Shown here: piece by piece, positions 35,129 through 44,310 of the stretch
Numbering within the stretch: position 1 is the stretch's first letter
Layout: each line of letters begins with the position of its first letter
Assembly (NCBI GenBank): GCA_001263235.1
Contig: LGRD01000013.1
Location: 1 to 64,000 of the forward strand
Length of the DNA: 64,000 bases
Direction of reading: 5' to 3'
Source: Methylibium sp. NZG
Lineage (GTDB): Bacteria > Pseudomonadota > Gammaproteobacteria > Burkholderiales > Burkholderiaceae_C
The notes under the pieces: model-generated
The model's input: the letters and a program-made list of their open reading frames with translations, nothing else
The model's database searches: none
What the model was told of the DNA's origin: nothing
Made by a program: the position numbers and the translations under genes

Positions 35129-37185
35129 TCCCCGAGATCGGTCACTTCGCAATGATCCTGGCGCTGGCGATGGCGCTGGCGCAGGGCGTGATCCCACTCA
35201 TCGGCGCGCAGACCGGGAATGCGGCCTGGATGTCGCTCGCGCGGCCGTCGGCGCGCGGCCAGTTCCTGTTCGTGCTGATCGCTTACGGCTGCCTCACCGC
35301 GTCGTTCATCAACAACGACTTCTCGGTGCTGCTGGCGGCACAACACTCCAACTCGACGTTGCCGCTGATGTACCGCATTACCGCGGTGTGGGGCAACCAC
35401 GAGGGCTCGATCCTGCTGTGGGCGCTGATCCTGGCGGGCTGGACGCTCGCCGTCTCGATCTTCTCCAAACAACTCGACGACCGCACCGTGGCGCGCGTGC
35501 TGGGCGTGATGGGGCTGGTGAGCGTCGGCTTCCTGCTGTTCACGCTGCTCACCTCGAACCCGTTCGACCGCCTGCTGCCGGCCGCGGCCGACGGGCGCGA
35601 CCTGAACCCCTTGCTGCAAGACCCCGGCATGATCATTCACCCGCCGATGCTCTACATGGGCTACGTCGGCTTCGTGGTGGCATTCGCGTTCGCGGTTGCT
35701 GCGTTGCTGTCGGGCCGCATGGACGCGGCCTGGGCGCGCTGGTCGCGGCCGTGGACGACGGTCGCGTGGTGCTTCCTCACCGTCGGCATCGCGCTCGGCA
35801 GCTTCTGGGCCTACTACGAGCTGGGCTGGGGCGGCTGGTGGTTCTGGGACCCGGTGGAAAACGCCTCGTTCATGCCGTGGCTGGTCGGCACCGCGCTGAT
35901 GCACTCGCTGGCCGTGACCGAGAAGCGCGGCGGCTTCAAGATGTGGACCGCGCTGCTGGCGATCACCACCTTCTCGCTGTCGCTGTTGGGCACGTTCATC
36001 GTGCGCTCAGGCGTGCTGAGCTCGGTACACGCATTCGCCACCGACCCGGAGCGCGGCATCTTCATCCTCGGCTTCCTCGCGCTGGTGATCGGCGGCTCGC
36101 TCACGCTGTTTGCGTGGCGTGCGCCCAAGGTCGGCGTCGGCGGCAGCTTCGAGGCGGTGTCGCGCGAGTCGATGCTGCTGGCCAACAACGTGCTGCTGGT
36201 GGTGGCTGCCGCGGCGGTGCTGCTGGGCACGATCTACCCGCTCGTGATCGACGCGCTCGGCATGGGCAAGATCTCGGTCGGCCCGCCCTACTTCGACGCG
36301 GTGTTCGTGCCGCTGATGGCGCCCGCACTGTTCCTGATGGGTGTGGGGCCGATGACCAAGTGGCGCCAGGCCGGCGTGATCGACCTCGCGCGCAAGCTGC
36401 GTTGGGCGTTCGGCGTGAGCGCGGCGAGCGCGGTGATCGCGCCGTTCGCACTCGGTGCGTGGACGCCGATGGTCGGCTTCGGCCTGCTGCTGGCGGCGTG
36501 GATCGCCAGCACCGCGGTGCTGAACCTCGTGACGCGCGTGCGCGAGCACCCGGCCGGCGTGGCCACCGCGCTGCGCAAGCAGCCGGGCAGCTACTACGGC
36601 ATGCTGATGGCGCACTTCGGCGTGGCGGTGTTCATCGTCGGCGTCACCATCGTCAGCGGCTACAGCAGCGAGAGCGACGTGCGCATGCAGCCGGGCGAGA
36701 GCACGCAGTCGGGCGTGTACACCGTGCGCATGGATGACCTGCGCGAGGTGCGCGGCCCGAACTACGTGTCGGCGCAGGCCATCATCACCGTCACGCGCGA
36801 CGGCGAGCCCGTCGCCACACTGCGGCCCGAGCGGCGCGTCTACAACGTCAGCCGCTCGCCGATGACCGAGGTCGCCATCGACCGCGGCTTCACGCGCGAC
36901 CTGTACGTGGCGCTGGGCGAGCCCGTGAGCCCCACGGCCTGGAGCGTGCGCGTGCACCACAAGCCGTTCGTCAACTGGATCTGGCTCGGCTGCCTGCTGA
37001 TGGCCGGCGGCGGCTTGCTGGCGGTGATGGACCGGCGCTACCGCGTGCGGCGCAGCGTGGTCGCTGATGCCGCGCCGCCCGCCGGTGGTGCGGGCTCGGG
37101 CGCCGGCTCGAAGCCGCACGCCTCGAATCCCGCGCTGGTCGGTAAGGCGATGACGCCGATGCGCGGTCAAGAGCAGGCGCCGTGA
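35125..37185 (+). CDS. ccmF: Cytochrome c-type biogenesis protein CcmF
   Basis: A 686-residue inner-membrane protein with about fifteen helices and the WWD motif WGGWWFWDPVENASFMPW near residue 235. It accepts heme from CcmE and, with CcmH/CcmI, ligates it to CXXCH motifs. Start ATG overlaps the ccmE stop by 4 nt (ATGA). Confidence 0.97.
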   Translation: MIPEIGHFAMILALAMALAQGVIPLIGAQTGNAAWMSLARPSARGQFLFVLIAYGCLTASFINNDFSVLLAAQHSNSTLPLMYRITAVWGNHEGSILLWALILAGWTLAVSIFSKQLDDRTVARVLGVMGLVSVGFLLFTLLTSNPFDRLLPAAADGRDLNPLLQDPGMIIHPPMLYMGYVGFVVAFAFAVAALLSGRMDAAWARWSRPWTTVAWCFLTVGIALGSFWAYYELGWGGWWFWDPVENASFMPWLVGTALMHSLAVTEKRGGFKMWTALLAITTFSLSLLGTFIVRSGVLSSVHAFATDPERGIFILGFLALVIGGSLTLFAWRAPKVGVGGSFEAVSRESMLLANNVLLVVAAAAVLLGTIYPLVIDALGMGKISVGPPYFDAVFVPLMAPALFLMGVGPMTKWRQAGVIDLARKLRWAFGVSAASAVIAPFALGAWTPMVGFGLLLAAWIASTAVLNLVTRVREHPAGVATALRKQPGSYYGMLMAHFGVAVFIVGVTIVSGYSSESDVRMQPGESTQSGVYTVRMDDLREVRGPNYVSAQAIITVTRDGEPVATLRPERRVYNVSRSPMTEVAIDRGFTRDLYVALGEPVSPTAWSVRVHHKPFVNWIWLGCLLMAGGGLLAVMDRRYRVRRSVVADAAPPAGGAGSGAGSKPHASNPALVGKAMTPMRGQEQAP

Positions 37186-37715
37186 AGCGCTACTTGCTGC
37201 CGCTGGCGATCTTCCTGGTGCTGGTCGGTTTCTTCGCCGTCGGGCTGGGCCTGAACCCGCGCGAAGTGCCCTCGCCGTTGATCGGCAAGCCGGCGCCGGC
37301 GTTCGCGCTGCCGCTGCTGAACGCGCCCGACAAGAAGCTGTCGACGCAAGAGCTCAAGGGCAAGGTCTGGGTGATGAACGTGTGGGCCTCGTGGTGCGTG
37401 CCGTGCCAGCAGGAGCACCCGCTGATCACCGAACTCGCCAAGACCGGCGGCGTGCCGGTCTACGGCCTGAACTACAAGGACAAGCCCACCGACGCGAGCG
37501 CCTGGCTCGTCAAGTTCGGCGACCCGTTTGCGGCCACGCTGACCGACCGCGAAGGCCTGGTCGGCATCGACTACGGTGTCTACGGCGTGCCCGAGACCTT
37601 CGTCATCGACCGCCAAGGCGTGATCCGCCTGAAGCACATCGGCCCGATGACGCCCGAGGCGATGCGCGACAAGGTGCTGCCGATGCTGGCCAAGCTCCGG
37701 AGCGGCGATGCTTGA
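37182..37715 (+). CDS. ccmG: Thiol:disulfide interchange protein CcmG (DsbE)
   Basis: A 177-residue thioredoxin-fold protein tethered by an N-terminal helix. The redox motif WCVPC is at about residues 70-74. It reduces apocytochrome disulfides before heme attachment. The start is GTG 37182, overlapping the ccmF stop (GTGA). Confidence 0.95.
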   Translation: MKRYLLPLAIFLVLVGFFAVGLGLNPREVPSPLIGKPAPAFALPLLNAPDKKLSTQELKGKVWVMNVWASWCVPCQQEHPLITELAKTGGVPVYGLNYKDKPTDASAWLVKFGDPFAATLTDREGLVGIDYGVYGVPETFVIDRQGVIRLKHIGPMTPEAMRDKVLPMLAKLRSGDA

Positions 37716-38256
37716 GTTGATCTCTTGGCACTTGAAGCGGGCCGGCGTGTCCTTGGCCTGCGTGGCAACACTGTCGATCGCGCAAGCGCAGACGCCGCCC
37801 GCTGCGCCCGCGCCGGCGGCCCCTGCCGCCACGCGCCAGGCCCAGCCCATGGCCGCCGACCCGGCGCTCGAAGCACGCGTGCTGAAGGTGGCCGAAGAGC
37901 TGCGCTGCCTGGTCTGCCAGAACGAGACCATCGCCGCCTCCAACGCCGACCTGGCGGTGGACCTTCGCAAGCAGATCCGCGTCAAGCTCGGCGAGGGCCA
38001 GTCGGAGCGGCAGATTCTCGACTTCATGGTCGAGCGCTACGGCGACTTCGTGCTCTACCGGCCGCGCCTGAGTGCCACCACCGTGTTGCTGTGGGCCGGC
38101 CCGTTCGCGCTGTTGCTGGCCGCGGGCGGCGTGCTGGCCATCAACATCCGCAAGCGCCGCCAGAGCCTGGCCGAGCAGGCGCTCAGCCCGGCGCAGGCCC
38201 AACGCGTGCGCGAGCTGCTCGAAGAAGCCGCACCCGCCAAAGTGAACCGCCCATGA
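37708..38256 (+). CDS. ccmH: Cytochrome c-type biogenesis protein CcmH
   Basis: A 182-residue membrane-anchored thiol-redox protein. It has a signal-like N-terminus, an Ala/Pro-rich segment, the LRCLVCQN redox motif at about residues 66-73, and a C-terminal membrane helix. It overlaps ccmG by 8 nt and ccmI by 4 nt. Confidence 0.95.
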   Translation: MLELISWHLKRAGVSLACVATLSIAQAQTPPAAPAPAAPAATRQAQPMAADPALEARVLKVAEELRCLVCQNETIAASNADLAVDLRKQIRVKLGEGQSERQILDFMVERYGDFVLYRPRLSATTVLLWAGPFALLLAAGGVLAINIRKRRQSLAEQALSPAQAQRVRELLEEAAPAKVNRP

Positions 38257-39650
38257 CCGTTTTCTGGATCGCTGCCGCCGCGCTGCTGGTGCTGGCGCTG
38301 TTGCTGGTGTTGCCGCCGCTGCTTCGCCTGCGCTCCACGGCGCCGACTGCACAACCCGTTGGAGAAGCCGGCAAGGCGCCCGACGCGCGCCGCGCTAACC
38401 TCGCCATCTTGCGCGACCAGCTCGCGCAGCTCGACGCCGAGCTGGCCGCCGACAGCGTCACGCCCGATCAACACCGCCTTTCGCGCAGCGAGATCGAACG
38501 CCGCGTGCTAGACGAAGAGGCCGTTGCCGAAGGCCCGCGCCGCGCCGGCTCGGCGCGCAGCACGGCGCTCGTGCTGGGCACGCTGATCCCGCTGTTTGCG
38601 CTGGGCGTGTACGTCGCGCGCGGCAACCCCGCCGGCCTCGACCCGAGCGCCACGCAGGCCCGCGCCGAGCCGAGCGGCGAGGTGTCGATGGCGCAGATGG
38701 AAGAGGCGGTAGAGAAGCTCGCCAAGAAGCTCGAAGGCCAGACCGCGCCGCAGCCCGGCGACGCTCAGGGCTGGGCGATGCTGGGCCGCTCGTATGCCTT
38801 CATGCAGCGCTTCCCCGAGGCGAGCCGCGCGTACGGCCGCGCGATCGCGCTGGAGCCGAAGAACCCCCAACTGCTGGCCGACCAGGCCGACGTGCTCGCC
38901 GCGCTGCAAGGCCAGCAACTCGCCGGTGAGCCGATGAGGCTGATCGACCAGGCCCTGCAGATCGACCCCAACCACCCGAAGGCCCTGGCGCTGGCCGGCA
39001 GCGCCGCGTTCGAACGCAAGGAATTCGCCGCGGCGGTCGCGCTGTGGACCCAGGCGCGCCAGTTCGTGCCGGCCGACAGCGAGTTTGCGAAAGCACTCGA
39101 CGGCAGCATGGCCGAGGCCAAAAGTGCGATGAGCGCTGCCGTGGGCGGCGGGGTGACGGTGGCTGCGGCCGACGCGGCGATGGCGCAGGCCGGCGCTGGC
39201 GTAGGAAAGGAAGCCACGCCCGGTACATCGGCGTCGGCCTCGGCAGCAACCACCGCCGTGGCGCAGGCGAAAGACGGATCGTCCGGCAGCGCGGCAGCGG
39301 CCCCGGCCGCGCGCCTCAGCGGCCGCGTCACGCTCGCCCCGGCACTCGCCGCGCGTGCCGCACCCACCGACACCGTGTTCATCTTCGCCCGTGCCGCCGA
39401 CGGCCCACGCATGCCGCTGGCCATCCTCAAGCGCACCGTGGCCGACCTGCCGATCAGCTTCACGCTCGACGACAGCATGGCCATGTCGCCGCAGATGAAA
39501 CTGTCCAACTTCCCCCTCGTCGTCGTCGGCGCACGCGTTTCGAAGTCGGGCAACGCGATGCCGCAGGCGGGTGACCTGCAAGGCCAGGCAACGCCTGCGA
39601 AGCTCGGCAGCAGCGGGATCGAGCTGGTGATCGACGCGGTCCAACCCTGA
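38253..39650 (+). CDS. ccmI: Cytochrome c-type biogenesis protein CcmI
   Basis: A 465-residue apocytochrome chaperone. It has two membrane helices (about 3-24 and 103-122), TPR repeats from about 150 to 285 (WAMLGRSYAFMQRFPEASRAYGRAI), an Ala-rich linker and a C-terminal domain (RVTLAPALAAR to IELVIDAVQP). The long in-frame ORF starting at 37725 is ccmH in another frame; ATG 38253 overlaps ccmH by 4 nt. It closes the ccm operon. Confidence 0.92.
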   Translation: MTVFWIAAAALLVLALLLVLPPLLRLRSTAPTAQPVGEAGKAPDARRANLAILRDQLAQLDAELAADSVTPDQHRLSRSEIERRVLDEEAVAEGPRRAGSARSTALVLGTLIPLFALGVYVARGNPAGLDPSATQARAEPSGEVSMAQMEEAVEKLAKKLEGQTAPQPGDAQGWAMLGRSYAFMQRFPEASRAYGRAIALEPKNPQLLADQADVLAALQGQQLAGEPMRLIDQALQIDPNHPKALALAGSAAFERKEFAAAVALWTQARQFVPADSEFAKALDGSMAEAKSAMSAAVGGGVTVAAADAAMAQAGAGVGKEATPGTSASASAATTAVAQAKDGSSGSAAAAPAARLSGRVTLAPALAARAAPTDTVFIFARAADGPRMPLAILKRTVADLPISFTLDDSMAMSPQMKLSNFPLVVVGARVSKSGNAMPQAGDLQGQATPAKLGSSGIELVIDAVQP

Positions 39651-39783
39651 CAGCGAGCCGCGCGGGACCGTGCACCGGCGCGACAGTGGCCCGTCGCGCC
39701 CGCCGCGAAGACCGTCCAGCCTTGGCAAATTGCGCCCTGCGCAACAATGGTTCATCCTTGTTCTCTCGACACCGGAGCACTCC

Positions 39784-40380
39784 ATGCAAACCCACCTCGC
39801 CACCCCCGACGACAAGTCCCCCAAGCCCGAGCAAGCCGACCGGCTCGAAGAGCAGTTGTCGTTCAAGTCGCGCTTCGTGCTGATCTTCGGCGAGATCAAC
39901 GACAAGCTCGCGCACGCCACCTGCCGGCGCCTGCTGGCGCTGTCGGAAGACTCCGACGCGCCGATCACGATGCTGATCTCGTCGCCCGGCGGTCACGTGG
40001 AATCGGGTGACGCGATCCACGACATGATCGGCTTCGTGCGGGCGCCGGTCACCACCGTCGGCACCGGCTGGGTCGCGAGCGCGGGCGCGCACATCTTCCT
40101 CGCGCCGCCGAAAGAGCGTCGCATGTGCCTGCCCAACACGCGCTTCATGATCCACCAGCCGGCCGGCGGCGCGGGCGGCCAGGCGACCGACATCGCGATC
40201 CAGGCCAAGGAGATCCTGAAGACGCGCGAACGCATTGCGCGCGTGATCGCGCGCCAGACGGGCAAGCCGTTCGACACCGTGGTGACCGACATCGAGCGCG
40301 ACTACTGGATGACGGCCGACGAAGCCGTGAAGTACGGCATCGTCTCGCGCGTGATCCAGCGGCAGAAGGACCTGGGCTGA
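39784..40380 (+). CDS. ClpP-like serine protease subunit
   Basis: A 198-residue protein of the ClpP fold with an intact triad: Ser99 in WVASAGA, His124 in RFMIHQP and Asp173 in ERDYWMTADEA. The first 25 residues are charged and do not look like the usual ClpP N-terminal loop. No clpX or tig neighbours it, so it is probably a second ClpP paralogue, not the housekeeping clpP. It stands alone after the ccm operon, convergent with dhaK. Confidence 0.88.
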   Translation: MQTHLATPDDKSPKPEQADRLEEQLSFKSRFVLIFGEINDKLAHATCRRLLALSEDSDAPITMLISSPGGHVESGDAIHDMIGFVRAPVTTVGTGWVASAGAHIFLAPPKERRMCLPNTRFMIHQPAGGAGGQATDIAIQAKEILKTRERIARVIARQTGKPFDTVVTDIERDYWMTADEAVKYGIVSRVIQRQKDLG

Positions 40381-40430
40381 GCCTGCCTCGCCCTGCTGCC
40401 CTGACTTGAAGGCAGCCAGCGCTCCAACCG

Positions 40431-41426
40431 CTACATGCCCCAGCGTAGTGCGGCGGTATGTATGGGGGTGTCCCACAGCTCCAACATCGCTGCATCGGCT
40501 GTGCACACGGTGATGGAACAGCCCGCCATCTCCATCGACGTCACGTACGAGCCGGTGAGGGTGCGCACCGCCTTCACACCGGCACCTGCCAGCACCTTGT
40601 TCACCGCATTCACCATCACGTACAGCTCCATCACGGGAGTGCCGCCGAATCCGTTGACCAGAAGAAAGACTTCTTGTCCACGCTGCAGCGACAGGTCTCT
40701 CAGAATCGCACCCGCCAGTTCGGCGGGGATGTCGTCGGCGCCGGCCATCTTCACGCGACGCCTGCCGGGCTCACCGTGGATGCCCACACCGATCTCCATT
40801 TCGTCAGCGCCGATCTCGAAGGTCGGCGAACCCGCAGCGGGGACGATGCAGGATGTCAAGGCGACGGCCATGCTGGCAGTACTCTTGGTGACGGCGTCGC
40901 CCAGCGCCTTCAGGTCTGCAAGGCTTTCGCCGCGCTCGGCTGCGGCGCCGACGATACGCTCGACCAGCAACGTGCCAGCCACGCCACGGCGCCCGGTGGT
41001 GTAGGTCGAGTTCTCTACTGCCACGTCGTCGTTGACGACGACGGTGGCAGTGGCGTGTTCGCGGCCCAGCATCTCGGCGGCCAAATGAAAGTTCATCATG
41101 TCGCCGGAGTAGTTCTTGACGATGAACAGCACACCCGCGCCGGTATCCACCTCACCTGCCGCCGCCATCATCTGGTCCGGGGTCGGTGAGGTGAAGACCT
41201 GGCCCGGGCACGCGGCGTCGAGCATGCCGTGACCGATGAAGCCGGTGTGCAGTGGCTCGTGACCCGAGCCGCCACCAGAGATCAACGCGACCTTGCCAGG
41301 CGTGAGCGTGCGGCGGCGCACGAACTGCAGCCCACGGGCCAGGGTCACGATGTCGGCATGAGCTGCAGCAAAGCCGAGCAGCGACTCGGACAACACGGAG
41401 TCGACGCTGTTGATGAGCTTCTTCAT
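40431..41426 (-). CDS. dhaK: Dihydroxyacetone kinase subunit DhaK
   Basis: A 331-residue substrate-binding subunit. His217 in GVGIHGEPG is the residue that binds the carbonyl of dihydroxyacetone as a hemiaminal, and GHEPLHTGFIG and SGGGSG are also typical. Bacterial DhaK works with DhaL and takes phosphate from DhaM of the PTS; no dhaM is in this window. ATG 41426 was chosen; a TTG four codons earlier is possible. Last gene of the minus-strand operon that includes an ABC transporter. Confidence 0.92.
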   Translation of the reverse strand: MKKLINSVDSVLSESLLGFAAAHADIVTLARGLQFVRRRTLTPGKVALISGGGSGHEPLHTGFIGHGMLDAACPGQVFTSPTPDQMMAAAGEVDTGAGVLFIVKNYSGDMMNFHLAAEMLGREHATATVVVNDDVAVENSTYTTGRRGVAGTLLVERIVGAAAERGESLADLKALGDAVTKSTASMAVALTSCIVPAAGSPTFEIGADEMEIGVGIHGEPGRRRVKMAGADDIPAELAGAILRDLSLQRGQEVFLLVNGFGGTPVMELYVMVNAVNKVLAGAGVKAVRTLTGSYVTSMEMAGCSITVCTADAAMLELWDTPIHTAALRWGM

Positions 41427-41471
41427 GAGTGGCTTCAATAGGTGGACGCAGTTGGGTGGGCCGGGTTCGAA

Positions 41472-42080
41472 TCAAAGCCCGTCGCAGATGCTGCCGATGA
41501 TCAAGTTCATCGAGCGTGAGCCCGGATCGACATGGCCAAGTGCGCGATCACCCAAGAACGAGGAGCGGCCGCGGCTTGCTTGCATGTGTGCAGTGGCCAT
41601 CGCACTGTCGTCAGCGCACTGGCGCACACGTGCCAGCAGTGCCGCGTGCGGGACGTCACCGGCAGCAGCCAGCACTTGGCGCACCGGGTCGAGCACGTCG
41701 AGCAGCGTCTTCTGGCCCACTTCCGCCTTTCCCAGCCGGGTCAGGGCCTTGATGCCGACATCCAGGGCATGGGCCATGTCGGCAGCATTCGGCTGTTCCG
41801 GCAGTTCCTTGCCCAGAGTGATGAGCAATGTGCCGAAGACGGGACCGGACGAGCCGCCGATCGTGGACATGCAGGTCAGGCCCATGGACCTGAGTGCGTC
41901 GTTCAAAGGCTGGCTGCTCAGCTCCTCAAGCCTGGCTTGGATGGCTTGGGCGCCGCGCCGCATGTTCAGGCCGTGATCCCCGTCGCCAATGGCCTGATCG
42001 AGTGCCGTGAGTTCGTCGACGTGGTCGATCAGTGTTTGCGTGGCTGCCCGGATAAGTGAGGCGTGGTGCATTGCGGTCAT
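41472..42080 (-). CDS. dhaL: Dihydroxyacetone kinase subunit DhaL
   Basis: A 202-residue helical ADP-binding subunit. The metal-binding aspartates are in DQAIGDGDHGLNM at about residues 28-40, and the nucleotide loop GGSSGPVFG is near residue 75. It lies 45 nt before dhaK. The partner phosphoryl donor is not visible, so the kinase may use a distant DhaM or a different donor, and the sugar may be other than dihydroxyacetone. Confidence 0.9.
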   Translation of the reverse strand: MTAMHHASLIRAATQTLIDHVDELTALDQAIGDGDHGLNMRRGAQAIQARLEELSSQPLNDALRSMGLTCMSTIGGSSGPVFGTLLITLGKELPEQPNAADMAHALDVGIKALTRLGKAEVGQKTLLDVLDPVRQVLAAAGDVPHAALLARVRQCADDSAMATAHMQASRGRSSFLGDRALGHVDPGSRSMNLIIGSICDGL

Positions 42081-42205
42081 TGCTTGATTGCGCTAAGGGT
42101 GAATCGGCCCCAGCCATCCGTGCCGCGCTCCCTCGGAGGGCTGTGCTCCACGAACGGGCCACGGCCCTTGTGGCGACGCGGTTGGGCAGAGGGATCGCTG
42201 AACCG

Positions 42206-43378
42206 TCAGTTGATGACGCTGGCGTAGAAGGTCTTCTCCATCGCCGCCATGTCCACCGTCTTCAATTTAGGCGACAGCGGGAACTTGTCCGCGTCGGCGT
42301 GCACCTTGGCTTTGTCGAACTGGTTCGCGTCGGCGATGAACTCGTTGCTCACGTACTTCTTCGTGTCGATGTCAATCGATGACATGCCGATGCGCTTGAG
42401 GACCTTGAAGAAGTTGTCCCAGGCCGCAATGTCATGCGTGCCCCAGCCGCGCTTCGCAGTCAGGTCGTTCTTGAAGGTGCGATGGATCTGCAGCAGGCTC
42501 TCGGTGCCGAACTTGGGGCCGTAGTTGGCCAGCGTCGTGGGCAGGGCCTTGAACACCATCTGCGCCGCCGCGCGGGGATTTCGGTCTGCGAACTCCGAGC
42601 CCATTGCCCAGCCTCGCAGGTACTTCTGCAGGAAGGCCTTGCGGTCCTTGTCCATGATGTCGGCCCGCCGCACGACCAGCGAGTTGGACGGCAGCTTGGA
42701 ACCCCGCATGCCCAGCCAGTAGTCGAACTTGAGGCCCTTGGCCTCGAGGTCGGCGCGCAGCCCTTCCCAGGCCAGGCAGCAGTCGCCTTGACCGCTTTGC
42801 AGCGCCTTCGTCCAGGTCGGCCAGCCGGCCTCGATGTACTTGATGCTCTTGGGGTCGACCCCGGCATCGGCAAACATCGGGTCAGCGATCGACTGCCACG
42901 CCGCAGAGCCCAGCAGCACCGTCTTGCCGGCGAGTTGCCTGAGATCCTTGACACCCTCGCCCTTGCGGAAGGCGATGTTGAACAGGTCCCGCGCGCCGCT
43001 GCCGTAGACCGACACCAGGTCCATCTTGTTGTTGACGGCAAACGACAATACGCCGGGCGAGGGAAAGCCGATGTCGGCCTGGTTGACGGCCAGGAACTTC
43101 ACCACCGCCGTACCGTCCGAGGGCCCAGGTTCCATCTTGGTCTGCACGCCCAGATCGCCGAAGTAGCCCATCTCCTTGGCCACGTAGTACGGGTAGTCGT
43201 CCATCACCTCGATGGTGCCGCGTGGCGAGATCCAGGTGTGCGTGCCTTTGTAGGGCGCAGCGCTCGCCGCGCCCGCCGACAGCAGCCCCCCGCCGAGGAC
43301 CGTGGAGGTCACCACGCCAGTGGAACTGACCTGCAGGAAGTGCCGGCGCGTCAAGCCTGCCGAAATGGGATCGTTCAT
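42206..43378 (-). CDS. ABC transporter substrate-binding protein, SsuA/TauA/NMT1-like
   Basis: A 390-residue exported protein with a Tat-type signal (TRRHFLQ at residues 10-16, cleavage near AASAAP). The fold resembles nitrate/sulfonate/taurine or thiamine-precursor binding proteins. It has AGGAGC before ATG. Residues about 65-250 hold the typical segments AVVKFLAVNQADIGF, LAGKTVLLGS and CCLAWEGLRADLEA. The double cysteine is unusual. Ligand unknown. Confidence 0.88.
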   Translation of the reverse strand: MNDPISAGLTRRHFLQVSSTGVVTSTVLGGGLLSAGAASAAPYKGTHTWISPRGTIEVMDDYPYYVAKEMGYFGDLGVQTKMEPGPSDGTAVVKFLAVNQADIGFPSPGVLSFAVNNKMDLVSVYGSGARDLFNIAFRKGEGVKDLRQLAGKTVLLGSAAWQSIADPMFADAGVDPKSIKYIEAGWPTWTKALQSGQGDCCLAWEGLRADLEAKGLKFDYWLGMRGSKLPSNSLVVRRADIMDKDRKAFLQKYLRGWAMGSEFADRNPRAAAQMVFKALPTTLANYGPKFGTESLLQIHRTFKNDLTAKRGWGTHDIAAWDNFFKVLKRIGMSSIDIDTKKYVSNEFIADANQFDKAKVHADADKFPLSPKLKTVDMAAMEKTFYASVIN

Positions 43379-43464
43379 GGTTGCTCCTTCGTCGTTGCGC
43401 GCCGCAAACCGGCACAGGGTTGGTGGACGGCCGGGCGCCGAACCGCTTGTTGCAAGAAAGGGGA

Positions 43465-44310
43465 TCAGCTTTCCCAGCCGGCCAAGCGCTTGCCCAGCCA
43501 GAAGAAGAGCAGGTAGATCAGGATGCCCATCAGAGCCAGGATCAGGATGCAGGCGAAGAACTCGGGCATGCGGATGACCGAGGAGTAGGTCGTCAGGCGG
43601 CTGCCCAGGCCGAAGCCGCCCCCGGCCATCTCGGCGCCCACGGCAGTGATGAGACCGAAGATCGCACCCATCATCAGCCCGACCAGGACCATCGGCATGG
43701 CCATGGGAATACGGATCTTGGTGAAGATCTGCAGCGTGGAGGCGCCGTAGGAGCGTGCCAGGGCGATCTTGCCGAGGTCCACCCGGCGAAAGCCCGTGGC
43801 CGCATTGATCATCACCATCGGCCCCGACGCCAGTGCCACCGCAATGATGCGAGGCGTGTAGCCGAAGCCGAAGTTCAAGATCAGCAGCGGCACCAGCGCG
43901 AGCATCGGCGTGGTGACAAGCAGCAGGATGTAGGGCGTGATGATCTTTTCCGCAAACGGAAACTGCGTGATCAGCGCGGCCAGCAACAGGCCGATGCTGG
44001 CGCCGATGGCGTAGCCCGCGAACAGTTCAACCAAGGTGTGGCCGGCGTGCGTGGCAATCGTCGGCAGTTCGTCTGAGAAGAACACCGCCATGATCGAAGA
44101 CGGCGTGGGCATGATGAAGGGCGGAACCTCGAACACCCTCAACAGCCACTCGGCCCCACCGATGATGAGCACCGCCACCGCGATGACGGCCATCAGCTCT
44201 CGCGTCGACTGAATGCTGACGCCGCCAAGCCCACCGCCCATGTTGGCCTGGCCCCCGGCCTTCGGCTTGCCAAACTCGGGGATCCTGTCCCCCAGCACCT
44301 TGTCGCTCAT
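43465..44310 (-). CDS. ABC transporter permease, SsuC/TauC-like
   Basis: A 281-residue protein with six membrane helices and the permease coupling loop (EAA-like ARSYGASTLQIFTKIRIP). ATG 44310 overlaps the ATPase stop as ATGA; the longer frame is the ATPase gene in another register. It partners the ATPase and substrate-binding protein on either side. Confidence 0.9.
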   Translation of the reverse strand: MSDKVLGDRIPEFGKPKAGGQANMGGGLGGVSIQSTRELMAVIAVAVLIIGGAEWLLRVFEVPPFIMPTPSSIMAVFFSDELPTIATHAGHTLVELFAGYAIGASIGLLLAALITQFPFAEKIITPYILLLVTTPMLALVPLLILNFGFGYTPRIIAVALASGPMVMINAATGFRRVDLGKIALARSYGASTLQIFTKIRIPMAMPMVLVGLMMGAIFGLITAVGAEMAGGGFGLGSRLTTYSSVIRMPEFFACILILALMGILIYLLFFWLGKRLAGWES

